Source: Marasmius tenuissimus (taxonomy: Eukaryota; Basidiomycota; Agaricomycetes; Agaricales; Marasmiaceae). Taken from it: 64,000 nt of DNA. The stretch spans positions 930,001-994,000 of the forward strand of contig JAQOTA010000064.1 in NCBI GenBank assembly GCA_029532415.1, given 5' to 3'. Position numbers and translations under genes: made by a program. The first letter of the stretch is position 1. The number at the start of each line of letters is the position of its first letter. The notes below the pieces were generated by a model. That model searched no databases. It was not told the origin of the DNA and saw nothing but the letters and a program-made list of their open reading frames with translations. Shown in pieces: positions 24,743 through 35,385 of the stretch.

Positions 24743-25289
24743 CTACGAGGAATCAAGAAATATCGTAATGTCTTGAACCCAGTCCTCTGGTAGGTCGTTG
24801 ACGTTGTTGAACAGGCTGAAGAACATGGGCTTGCCATCGCTCGGTAGGTTGAAGTATTCTCTCCAGCCAATGTAACCCCATTCGAACGAGGAGCCCTCAA
24901 TCTTCAGTACTCGTAGCTGAGGTCTCTCTGCAATCCTGGCCTTGAAGAGTGAGCGCCGGTAGTCAGAAAGACGGGCCCTCAAGGGTAGGTTCCTGCACAC
25001 GAGAGTTGTCTTGCGTCCGCACTGTTGAAACGTCGTTAGTTTGTGGGCTTCAGCATCGAAAAGCCATACTCACCGCATGATAGAAGATAAGAAACTGTTC
25101 GCGAGCTCGTAGATTCGGCGGAAAGAATCTTTCTATTTTGGTGACCGAAAAGAAGTCGGTCAGGCGTCGCTGAAATGGGTCCACAACGATCTCCTTTCGC
25201 CTTGGGCGATGCATTCTGGTCCTGATCGTGTGATAGAAGAAGTCGGTGATTCGTCGTTGGAATGGGTCTGAGAGGCGACTCGGTGGCAT
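24743..25289 (-). CDS. Small KDZ-encoded protein with two tandem PCNA-interacting (PIP) boxes
   Basis: Two exons (25289-25074 and 25021-24743) join across a 52-nt GTGAGT...CAACAG intron in phase to give 164 aa ending at TAG. The N-terminus carries DPFQRRITDFF at residues 8-18 and again DPFQRRLTDFF at 37-47. Both contain the canonical PIP box Q-x-x-[ILM]-x-x-F-F, with the TDFF core resembling the strong p21-type box, and basic residues lie between the repeats. The C-terminal exon (RLSDYRRSLFKARIAE..., EYFNLPSDGKPMFFSLFNN) is not recognised. PIP boxes bind the PCNA clamp at replication forks and repair sites. A link to replication-coupled transposition is inference. A longer alternative frame overlaps exon 1 but lacks splice support. 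Confidence 0.75.
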
Positions 25290-25670
25290 CGATAGAGGGA
25301 AGAGGTTGAGATGCGATGTGCGATGCTGGAATGGACATACGCAATATATGCGACTCTATAAGTTTCCTGAATGGAATCAGGAAACACAGTTTGAATGGAA
25401 TCAAACTATTTCGAATGCATAACGTAGAGACGGAGCATGAAGCGGCGGTGAAGAAAATTGGTGGTGGTGGTTCGCATACAAGCTTGGGTGGGCTCAGGGT
25501 TTCAGGGTTCGTGGCACATTGTTCTCGTGACAAATCAAATTTGCCGGATTAGCCCTCTCGGCATTTTGCGTGCGCGTCAATATGCGCGTCAAGAACATCG
25601 TTTCCTCGGACTACTTATTGTACATGTAGGTAGAAAATAAGATCGGCGTAGCGAAAATTAGCACAAGCAC
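25290..25670. other. Spacer and promoter region of the PIP-box gene
   Basis: About 380 bases between the large unknown gene and the PIP-box gene. A pyrimidine-rich leader precedes the ATG at 25289. No gene seen. Confidence 0.5.
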
Positions 25671-27860
25671 TTATCTACGGCGGGGAAGAACGGGCGGAAA
25701 ACCAAGAAAATTGTAGTAAGTCTGTACGTAGAATTGTACCAAAGACTTCTCCCACAAAAATCCATCGGCTGCCATCTGTAAGATATTCGGATCGTTTCCG
25801 CGATTCCAAACCTTGGGCTTTTCCCCAGGCCAAGACTCCATGATCCGCCAGAAAGCCTTCAATGCAGGAAATCGAACCGCCCAAATATCGGAAGCAATAT
25901 GGGCTTCATTTTTGGTGGTCACCGCTGTGAATGGGTCATCGTAGGTACCAAATATCGCCTGTATCAATTGAAGGCGATGCCGGCGATGGTTTGCCTGCTC
26001 TAGGCGAGAAATCGCTTCAGACGCCGCAGGAGAAGAAACGGGGATAGTTGAATCCGCCAATTCATCCAGAGCCATGATCTGGTACCAAAAATTCAGCATC
26101 GATACTTCATAGACAAATTTTCGACCCTCGGCCATATCCAACTTCGCTTCGAGTGATGCGACTGGCTCGATACCTGGCGCGTAGCGGTTGAATAGGTTAC
26201 GAAGCCAAACGGTCGCCTCTTGGTGCCATTTGGCCTGCTTTTCCTTAGGGAGGTCCGTCTTCGTATAGAGTCCGTGAGACCGCGCAGTCAGAACTTTTCT
26301 CCATACGCCGGCTCTCAAAGGAACGGGTATCTCTATTTCATCACCTCCGCGGCCTCGGCGGAAGAAAGGTTCGCGTATGTGTGCCCATTGCACAAGGAAG
26401 TCTGTACGGGAAGGATCTGTGCGGCGTAGAAGTGTTGCAGGGTCCGGAGCCACTGTCTTCAATCGCGGATTGTCCCCCGGCAACATAACTCGCTTTTCTG
26501 GGTGTGATTTGTTGATAGAGACGTTGGCGTCCTTCCATGCGAGTATCGGCGGCGGTGTGAAGGGATCGTCTGTCGGTAAGTCTGAGAAGCCTTCGTGGGG
26601 GTCGGGGACTGGGGGACCTAATCGCTAACGTCAAAGGTAGATACAAGTGTGATCCTTAAAAAACATACCTGTTTTTCCCTTCGCCTTGGTCCCAACCTTT
26701 TTCTTCGAGCTTGTACGCACAGGGCCAGAACTCGGGGCAGCGGATGTCGAAGCTGAAGAAGAAGTCGTGGGAGAGATTATACTTCCGGATCCCAGGTTGT
26801 ATGAAGACTGATAGGCGTTGGCCAGGTGTAGGTTCTCAAACGGGCTGGGAGAATTGAAACAGCCGATGGACTCTGCTCGAATGACAGCAAATTTCGAGTC
26901 GGAGCCAGCCTGACCCACGTAGACGACCGGATGACTCGGGATTGCAGCGTTATTGTTGACTGGAAGGTCATGGAAAGAGGTCACTTCTAAGATGATCTGA
27001 CGATCAAAATCCTTGTATTCGCGGACGTAGTATACAGGCAACTTGGCCCGAAACAATAACGTCGCATCTTTCGGAGTCCAAACGAAAGCACCCATGCGTG
27101 ATCTGATCGTGCTTTGATCGTGAGGAGTGCCCTGATAGACCTCCTTCAAGTCAGAGGTAGCCATCATGCGGGGCTGGTAGATCTCAACGAAATCGATGAT
27201 AGACACGGCGGTGCGCCACGCTCGTTGAAGTTCCGATACTGCGCGAGTCAGGTTTCGAGGGGAAATCGTTGAAGGAGACCGTAGTCGATGGAGACACAGA
27301 TCTATCGTGAGGTCCAACTCAACGAATCGATGCTTCCACGCCGGTTGCGATAGAAGCAACGCCTTTGTGCGTTGGCGTAACCTGTTAATAGATGTCGAGA
27401 ACGCACTTAGCGCCCGACTTTCATGGCCATCATCGATGGAAAATTCGCTAGGACGGTGATCTTTCTCCCACATGCACAGATCGTCAAAATACATGTCCGT
27501 CATTGATATTGGAGGAGTAGGTACACATGCGAGGTAAGTATAGTTGCTGTTCAGGGGCTGAGGATACTGTACGGGATCATCCGGACCATAGAAACCGTCC
27601 CGACGAAGATACAAATCCCTCGTGGATCCCAGAGGTGGATGCGGTATCGTCGAGCGATTCGGAGATGTCACGAAGTGGCGTGTTTCTGGAGAAAGCACTG
27701 CGGTAAGGCCGTCCTCGAATGTTAAGGATTTGTTGAGCGTATCTGAGAACGGAAATGAAAAGAGACTGTTAGATATGTCGCTATGAAGCTCGAGCTGAAT
27801 AGTCTTACCGAACGTTCTTGAATTCCTACGCAAGTCCTCGGCGGTGAGATCGATAGCCAT
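25671..27860 (-). CDS. Large KDZ-encoded protein of unknown function
   Basis: The ATG at 27860 (MAIDLTAEDL) starts a gene with a probable 66-nt in-frame intron at about 27808-27743 (GTAAGACT...TTCTCAG) and a clear 51-nt intron at 26668-26618, after which the frame runs to the stop at 25671. The product is about 690-710 aa. Visible features are an N-terminal half with RRDGFYGPDDPV and several Trp/Tyr-rich segments, a low-complexity Ser/Thr/Ala linker followed by lysines just before the second intron, and a C-terminal half with VQWAHIREPFFRRGRG and WLRNLFNRYAPG. No catalytic motif is evident. It is divergently transcribed from the acidic-protein gene at 28.56 kb. Likely an accessory protein of the element. 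Confidence 0.65.
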
Positions 27861-28555
27861 CTTCGGGCCTGAATGACAATCGGTGTCGATGAAAGTTGGG
27901 GGTGGTCAAATCCTCAATGGAATGAGAATTTACAACGAGAATGGAATCTCGCTGAGGGGGAAAATGGGTTCTGAATTTTTGAGATAGTAAAATTTGGCGT
28001 TGAGACGATGAGAGAGCAATGAGCGAGTCTGTCGATGAGAGCTTTGGCGTAGTGAAAGTGCCGGTGAATTGCCTGTCATGGGGTGTGGGAATTCGGGTGG
28101 CTGCTCAGTTACTGTGTTGACTTACCCACGCTCTCGGGCAGTGCCTCTGACTCATCCCCTGCTGTCTTTCTCCTCGGCTCACACCTCTCCTCTCAAGCCC
28201 TACGATGTCGGCAAGAATTTTTTTTTTAACATGGTACGTACGCCCATTCATTACACCCTTGCAACTTCATCTCACAATCACACCAGCTCCGTCCATTGCA
28301 TTCATGGCGAACCGGCCCAGCTCGACTCATTTGCTCGATTCCATTCGAGCAAAACCGATGATTCAATTCACCGGTTGTATTGAGTTGCGAGCCTCTGCCT
28401 ATCGCAAGGATTGCCCGTATGGACTCGAAGCAGCAACTTCAGCAAGAACCGGATCTCGCCTCCCTATAAAGATACTACCGCACGACGTACAATCCACCAA
28501 CCTCCCTCGCTCAACACCCGTCCAAACTCATCTTCCTATACCCTCGCATTCCGCT
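27861..28555. promoter_or_regulatory. Central divergent intergenic region of the KDZ element
   Basis: Three genes point left and three point right from here, so the two central genes share this roughly 700-bp segment as promoter space. ATGs upstream of 28556 exist in the same frame (28205, 28305), so part may be leader or coding. An 8-9 bp T-run lies near 28218. Confidence 0.5.
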
Positions 28556-29531
28556 ATGCCACGACGGGCAGTTATACCCTTTCGACAGAAGGGGACGAAA
28601 CCCTACAGCAAAAGCCAACGTTATACATTGGTGGCGAAGCGCCTGCGCAACATCCTCGGACAACTTCGTATCGTGGCTGGGATCAAGTTCCCCAGCGTGC
28701 CAATCCACTTCAAGAACCAGGATGCAGCGCCTCAATACTTTGTCGGGACCGGAACGGAGGTCGCTGGTCCTTCGCATCCCAATTTCCGCGACCTAGGACG
28801 TATCTACTATGTGAGTCTTTCAGTGTCATGAATATTGTACCTCGCTAATCATATCCTTCCAGGCTGAGGACGGGGAGACACGCTACCCACTACAGGACGA
28901 CATCCCTCTAAGTCTGCTCACCAGCAGCCGAGAACTCCTTGCATGCTTGAAGGAGCGGGCTCAGCTCAAGAAATGGGACACGCTGGACCTCGAAAACCCC
29001 GATGACGAAGAACCTATCAACGACACCCTCATATCCGCCAGCGACGAGGAGGAGGCCGAAGCCGAAGAAGAGATTGAGGTCGAAGACGAATTGTTTGAAG
29101 TCCGAGAGGAGTTCGAAGAAGAACTATTCGAAGTCCGAGAAGAGATTGAAGAGGACGACGAGATCGTCATCACCGGTTGTCGTTTCCCTTACGAAGTCAA
29201 AGTATGGATCTATGTTTCTGTGAGTAAAACCACCTCTTCGTACCTAAACTCTCACTGACATTACTCTCAGGATGAGGAGTGTTGCTCCATGTTCTACGTG
29301 AAAGTGTATCCCAGGAACGGGTACAAGCTCACACTCAACAGCATGAAGGCCCAATTGATCCGTCTGGGGATCAGAGACGGCGCAGCCATTGAACGAAAAC
29401 ACGGAGACGACTGGTTTTTCCAACCTTGGGATGTCCCTTTCGTGGCGCCGCCACAGGGAAAGGAGATAGACCTGTCGTGTCTTGCCATTCCAGGGTGGTC
29501 AGAAGAATGGACGGAGGATATGAACCCTTGA
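28556..29531 (+). CDS. Acidic KDZ-encoded protein, 290 aa, function unknown
   Basis: Three exons (28556-28810, 28863-29219, 29271-29531) join in phase across 52- and 51-nt GT-AG introns to give exactly 290 codons plus stop. The N-terminus is basic (MPRRAVIPFRQKGTKPYSKS). The middle is strongly acidic with an internal duplication of ELFEVREE. The C-terminus contains MFYVKVYPRNGYKLTLNS and KHGDDWFFQPWDVPF. Start choice: the ATG at 28556 follows a pyrimidine-rich leader; in-frame ATGs at 28305 or 28205 would add up to about 117 residues of poor composition. No domain recognised. Confidence 0.65.
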
Positions 29532-29734
29532 CGTACCTTACCTTACCTCTCGATGATGCCTAGTATCTACTGTATATGTCTTTTTCTTGCCAAGCCATCA
29601 CTTTTCACGTTCCTACATCCCACCGCAGCCCCGAGCGATCCCCCAATTTGAGACTGCATACCACTGCAGCATTCTACTCGCCCTCTACTGCGCTGTACCC
29701 AGTGCAGCCGGTCCTACTCATCTGCTGTCGCGAA

Positions 29735-29930
29735 CATACCGCCGCAACGTTGGGTTTACTCATCCGCTGCTACACCATACCGCCGCAACGTTTTTTTTAC
29801 TCATCCGCTGCTGCAACGTACTGCCGCAACGTTGGGTTTACTCATCTTCTGCTGCGCCATACCAGCGCAGCATTGTTTTTGCTCATCCGCTGCTGCAACG
29901 TTGGGCCTACTCACTCGCATTTAACCAAGC
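29735..29930 (+). repeat. About 60-bp tandem repeat before the transposase gene
   Basis: Roughly three to four imperfect copies of a unit built from GCAACGTTGGGTTTACTCAT and CCGCTGCTGC elements lie between the stop of the acidic gene and the transposase ATG. Its position suggests a promoter or leader role; that is inference. Confidence 0.75.
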
Positions 29931-29969
29931 TTCAATCCTGCCCACACATCCACCTCTCAACCTCGCACC

Positions 29970-32900
29970 ATGACCGAAAAGCGCAAACCGACCATCACTG
30001 ACCTACTTCAATCTAACATTGCGAAGCCGCCCATTGCGAAGAGAGCTCGACTGGGGAATACAGTCACCACAATAGCTCAGGACCCCTCTGGGCTCCCCGC
30101 GTTTAGTGTCCGGGGCCAAGCCCAACCTCTTGCAGGTCCATCCACGTCAGGAAAACCGGTCGTTGACGACAGAGAGACGAAGAAAGAGGAAGATGCTGAT
30201 GATGATGAGGCAGCCGAGAGTCGGGCAGCGCGGGTAAGTCTTCGCGATACTTTCGTGGCTTCAGACTCCTGACATTGAGCATTTTTTCAGTCGTCAGAGA
30301 CTCTGAAAGACTTTGAAGCCATCGTCGGTGAACTTACCACCTGGCTCCTCTTACACGAATATGACTCCAATCTCAATCTCCCTTGCTCATGCGGAACCGG
30401 CGAACGCATCGTCCAGTGCCAGGATTGCCAAGATTTTGAGATATGCTGCAAGGATTGTTGGATCTTGCGACACCGCACCAACCCTTGGCATTGGGCGAGA
30501 GTATGGAATGGGAGCTTCTTCGAGCGCTCCGATATCAGTACCCTCCGAGAGGATTTCGCTGTCCAGCTCGGCCATCACGGTCATCCGTGCCCTGTTCTCG
30601 ACAAGCCGACCGGAGTGAAGTTCACGGTCGTCCACTCAAACGGGGTTCATGGCACTTCTCTGTCATTCTGCAACTGCGGCAGTACAAAGAGAGTGCAGCA
30701 GCTAATGCGATCGAGGTTGTTTCCCTCCTCAGCTCGCGAACCCGAAACGGCCTACACCTTCGCTATGCTGAAGGAGTATAATATACAGGCCCTACAAGGC
30801 CAACTCCCCGCCTATGACTGGATTTTCGCCCTTCGAAGGTTGACCGACAACGCGCATACCCACTTGGTCCAGGATCCTTACACGCCGTTTATGCTCGCTG
30901 TCCGAGTGTGGCGGTTTATCCACGACAGACTACGATACGGGGAGTTCTTCTCTCTGATACCTCGGACTCTTCCGCACCTTCCAGCTGGCACCTTCGTTAC
31001 CCGATGCCCTTCGTGCCCAGATCCCGACATGAACATGGGGGATGGCTGGGAGGAGACACCGCAATATCTGAGGCACCTCAACATGATGTACACTACCCTC
31101 GATGGGAACTCGAAGACCAGGCGATTCCGGAAGAGAGGTAGCGGAAAGGACCATTCCCTGTATCGCGGACGATCGTACTTCGCTGATGACAGGAAATATG
31201 CCAAGTTCCTCGCGGAGGCTGGCAAGACGAAGTTCATTGTAAGTCTCGTCGTTGTCTGTCGATGAGTCACTCCTAACATTTGTTCGCCGATCTAGGAGCC
31301 AGTACCCGATTGCGATAACGTGAAGGCCGTGACGAAGCTGACAGAACTAGCTGCGCATGGAATGGCTGTGACAGGCACAGTAAACCATCAGTGCAGCCAT
31401 GTCTTCATCATGGGCGTGACTGACATGTATGGGTCCGAAAAGTGAGTTTATCTTGACACGAACATCTTCAGGTGGCTCACATGTCTGCCAGCCAAGCAAA
31501 CGTTGATGCGGCCTTCAGCCGCGGCTACACGCTTTATGGGTATGAAGACAAGAAGATCAAGTCATCCAAATCTCATCGCAACCTCGTTCCCCACAAACAA
31601 TCCTACGACGCCGAGTGCGCTTACGCCGTGAATCAACTCGTTCGGTTTGCGACGTTCAAGTATCTTTCCCGTCAACGTGAATTTGTCAACCGTCTCGAAC
31701 GAGGAATACCTGTCCTTCACCTCACAGGGCACAAGGTTCGCATCTGCAAGGTCATATTCGCGCTCTTCTATCAGTGGTGCAACGGGCATTTCACTGGGGA
31801 GGGAGCGGAACAAGCATGGCCATTTCTGAACAAGGTCGCTACTTTCAGCTGTCAGGCAGGCCCCGGTCATCGTCACGACCTCCACATCACCTACTACAAC
31901 GACCATAATCGCAAGAAAGTGATCAATTTGGGTAGAGAACACCTTTGACATACTGTACTGGGCACTGACCGTTTTCTTTCGCAGCGTACTTGACAGCCCG
32001 AGAACTTGTGATCGCAGCGGCGCAATTTGAAGACCACATGTCCGAATTTCAGCAGTTGTCGTTGGTCCACGAGGACAGCGTCGCCGAGTGGTCTCGCCAG
32101 GACATGGTGCCTAAGGAGAAGAATGGATCGTGGATTGACCCGCATCACCGACCGGAGGGTGCGAAAGCTCCCACTGTTGCCAGCGTGTTGGAGGACATAG
32201 CACGCGTGGATGGTGGGGGTATATCCCTTGCTATACCGAAAGTTGGGTTGGATATCGAGGCTTATTGGCGGAAAGCATTCGAAGCAGAGGACATACGGTA
32301 TGTCAACATCCGTCCTTCGTTGCGTTCACGTTTTGACTGACAGAATCATCAGAGAGCGGATAATCGTCCTGAAACAAAAACCTCACCTCACCCAGATGGA
32401 AACCACCACCATCGAAGACCTTCGGAATCGTTTAGTGGAGGTCTTGAATGATTTCCGCGAACGACAGACTATAGTCACGCCCCGCCTTCCCGACCGCTTC
32501 AAAGAGGGACAGTCCGAGGACGTGGAAGGTTTCATCTTGGGGCTGCCGTCTGACATGACAAACGAAGAACGTTCGTCATATGGCACAACTCAGCTCGGCG
32601 ACCAGGAAGGCACATTGCGCACGAGTCACGCCTACGACACCGTGAACGCGATTCAGAGCACCTGTCGTAAACTCGAAATCCTTTTTGTATACAAGGAATT
32701 TAATGTCTCGACTGACGCGATGCGCACTCGTACGGGGAAGAGTATCCAAAACGTGGTGGATATCCGTACTCGTCAGCTGGCGGTCTACAACAACAACCGG
32801 GCTATGCTGATACGCCTGCAGAGGATTCCCGAAGGGGTTAGTGCAGACCACTCTGAGCTCCCACCACTTTGCAAAGAGGACACCGAAAGGAAAGACGTCA

Positions 32901-33993
32901 ATACGAAGCGGCGCCTTGGAGACTCCAAACGAAGGGACGGGGCTTTGTGGACGACGGGACCAAGTACGCTGCACAAGCTCCTGCAAATCCAACTTGGACT
33001 GGGTCGAGTCATCAAACACAGGGAACTCACGAGTGCCACTAAAATGACACGGCGAGAAGGTTCGTTCATCGTATTCTCTTCGTCATGTATCGCATCTCAT
33101 ATCCTCTTTACAGTAAGCTTATCGAGGTCACTCTGGGTCGGGCTTTTCCGTGCAACGAAGGAGACCAAACCCAATAGAGATCCTGCTGAGACAGCGCTGC
33201 CAAGATCCAACGCCGAGCTCCGGGATGCAAAGCGTGATAAGCGTAAGTCATTATAACTCATGACGGCCTATCTGATACCAACATCGTCACCTTCAGAGTT
33301 TACCAAACCTGATAACGAGGGCCGTCTGTGGACTCTCGGCGCTAGGAGAGGGCTGAATCCGAAGGATACAGCTGCCATGGACGAGTTTGAAGAAGCAGGT
33401 ACGTTTGTCGTTTCGTTGTAATGTTTGTCGTTGACGTTGCTTATAAGGGGATCGAATTTCTTGGACGAGGCAACGAGCTGAAGTATACCGGTGGATGGAA
33501 GAGTTCGAGCGCAAACACGCCGAATTCCATCGCATGATTCGTTACCTCAAGAAGATGGCCATGGTTTGGCGGCAAATCGCGGAGAGCCCCGAAGACCCAG
33601 CGAATGCCGTCGAGAAGTTGGATGCAAACCCCGAAGCTTACGCTGCGAAGTTGTGCGCTCTACGTGCTCGTGCCTCTCGTCAAGCTTCGGTGTGGGAAGA
33701 CTTAGCTGAGGTAGCGCTTGCTCAGTTCGAGCAGGTATCTTACCCAGCCTTTTTCGACTTGGACAAGCCGTTGTACCCTCGGGTGGAGATCTTTCGCAAG
33801 GAACAGTTCGAATGGGCGACTGCGTTGGACATTCAGCGGGCTGACTTGGTACGTGAATTACCCTTCGCATTCTCAGAAGTTCTTACTGACACCTGACTCG
33901 CAGGTATATGGCGCAATGAAGGCAGGTACTCAACGCTCAAAACCAGCACCCGCCGAGTCTGCTTCGAACACAAAGGGAAAGCAGAGAGCGTAG
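29970..33993 (+). CDS. KDZ-type transposase with CxC2 cysteine cluster, full length
   Basis: The catalytic protein of the element. Ten exons can be joined without a stop: 29970-30233, 30291-31238, 31296-31441, 31492-31931, 31985-32297, 32353-33059, 33114-33242, 33297-33398, 33448-33848, 33904-33993. They total 3,540 nt, so 1,179 aa. The CxC2 region starts near residue 120 (CSC, CQDC, CCKDC) and continues with RTNPWHW, LGHHGHPCP and GVHGTSLSFCNC. The RNase H-like core shows GVTDMYGSEN (Asp447), SYDAEC (Asp492) and GEGAEQAW (Glu556/559) followed by PGHRHD, as in KDZ proteins; assigning these as the catalytic triad is inferred by family resemblance. The C-terminus has the usual RAEVYRWMEEFERKHAEF helix. 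No disabling change seen. Confidence 0.88.
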
Positions 33994-34079
33994 TCAAGAA
34001 ATCCTTCGGTGAGCATTCCCCAGGATCTCCCTCACGATACCTCCTCCTCACGATACCTCTCCCCTCGCGCAGAGCTCCC

Positions 34080-34480
34080 TTCATGATATCTCTTCTTCCT
34101 CTCCCTCTCGTTCCCCTCGTTCTCTTCTCTCTCCCCGTTCCCCCTATTTACTCTCCTCGTTCTCTCCTCGTTCGTTCTCTCCTCCTCTCTCTCCTCGTTC
34201 TCCTCGTTCTCCTCGTTCTCCTCGTTCTCCCCGTTCCCCTCCCCCCCCCTTCTCTCCTCTCTACCTACTCGTTCTCTTATACCCCGTCCCCTCTCTCTCT
34301 CCCACCCATTCCTCTCGTTCCCTCGCTTTCTCTCTCTCCCACTCGTTTTTCCCTCTCATTCTCCCTCTCACTCTCCTTCTCACTCTCCCCCTCACTCTCC
34401 CCCTCACTCTCCCCCTCGTTGTCTTCCCTCGTTCTTCCTATCCCTGCCCTATCCCCGCCCTTCTCCTTCCCTACTCGTCA
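34080..34480 (+). repeat. Long polypyrimidine (CT-rich) tract
   Basis: About 400 bases are almost pure C and T on the plus strand, built from CTC, CTCGTT and CTCTCC units. It follows the transposase stop and precedes the GIY-YIG gene. Any frame through it is low-complexity and not taken as coding. Confidence 0.85.
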
Positions 34481-34487
34481 AGACTCG

Positions 34488-34640
34488 ATCCGGGCGTCAA
34501 AAGCCGGTCCGGGCGTCAAAATTCTGTCCGGGCGTCAAAATCCTGTCCGGGCGTCAAAACTCTGCCCGGGCGTCAAGATTCGGTTCGGGCGTCAAGATCA
34601 GGACTGGGCGTCAAGATTCCGTTCGGCGTCAATCGAAGGT
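34488..34640 (+). repeat. 19-bp tandem repeat, about seven copies
   Basis: Unit of the form CGGGCGTCAAAATTCTGTC repeats about seven times with few changes; GGGCGTCAA is invariant in nearly all copies. It lies 100 bp upstream of the GIY-YIG gene start. Confidence 0.9.
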
Positions 34641-34743
34641 TTGTGTTCTATTTTCGTCGCGAGAAGCCCTTACTAATCCCAAGTCCCTCTTTCCTTCCTG
34701 TCTTCGTCTTTCTTCCACTCAAACACCTCCTCCACTCTCTCCC

Positions 34744-35385
34744 ATGTCCCACATCGTCCGCAAACCGTTGAAACCCCCCTCCGTCGCCACGAAAACCCGT
34801 AACCCTCACCGGAAATGTCGATTCCGATCCATCCAAACGCCGAAACCCCCTCCCGTCGTCACGAAAACCCGTAAAACCAAACGACATCGTCAACTACGGT
34901 CCATCCAAACGCAATACCGCAGTCGGCGACAGAGAAGACCAAGCGCGAACGATACGATGGGCGACGTCTACATGCTGCTGGGAAGATACAAGGGGAAGAC
35001 CTTTTTGAAGGTCGGGAGGTCTGTGGACAGCGAGAGGCGATTCGAGCAACACCGGAGGACATGCAAACGCGTAGATTGGACGAGAATCGGCTCATGGCCA
35101 ATGTTGAATTGCCACAAAGCGGGTGCGTCGTCTTCGTTATTCTCGAAGTTCCTTCCAACTTGGCATCCCAGAGCTTTGTATACACCTGAAGATGGAGTGC
35201 TTAGGGTTCACGAGGATGGAGGTCATTTGTTGCTGTGAGTCTTTTTTTCGTCTCGATTCTCGTTCGTTTCTGAAACTTGGACAGGTGGGACGGAACATGA
35301 TGAATGGTTCGAGTTAAACGGAACGCCTATCGATATAGCGGCGGCTCTAGCGCAATGTATAATTTTGAAGCACCGTAATGTATAA
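34744..35385 (+). CDS. GIY-YIG (T5orf172/MUG113-type) nuclease encoded in the KDZ element
   Basis: Three exons (34744-35122, 35172-35234, 35285-35385) join in phase over 49- and 50-nt introns, giving 180 aa. The nuclease core begins at DVYMLLGRYKG (GIY position), then FLKVGRSVDSERRFEQHRRTC (YIG position with the following Arg), AELCIHLKMECLGF (family glutamate and helix) and CCGTEHDEWFELNG, matching the conserved C-terminal H-x-EWF of T5orf172 proteins. The N-terminal 70 residues are basic with an internal repeat (VATKTR / VVTKTR, each followed by RSIQT); an alternative start is the ATG at 34957. GIY-YIG enzymes cut one or both DNA strands. All signature positions appear present. Confidence 0.75.

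Noticed and set aside
25036..25533. Long single-frame minus-strand ORF (165 aa) over the PIP-box exon
   Set aside because: No domain, no splice support, and the alternative frame joins through a clean intron to a well-formed downstream exon and carries duplicated PIP boxes.
34083..34676. ORF of nearly 200 aa through the CT-rich tract
   Set aside because: Composition is Leu/Ser/Pro low complexity caused by the polypyrimidine repeat; not accepted as a protein.
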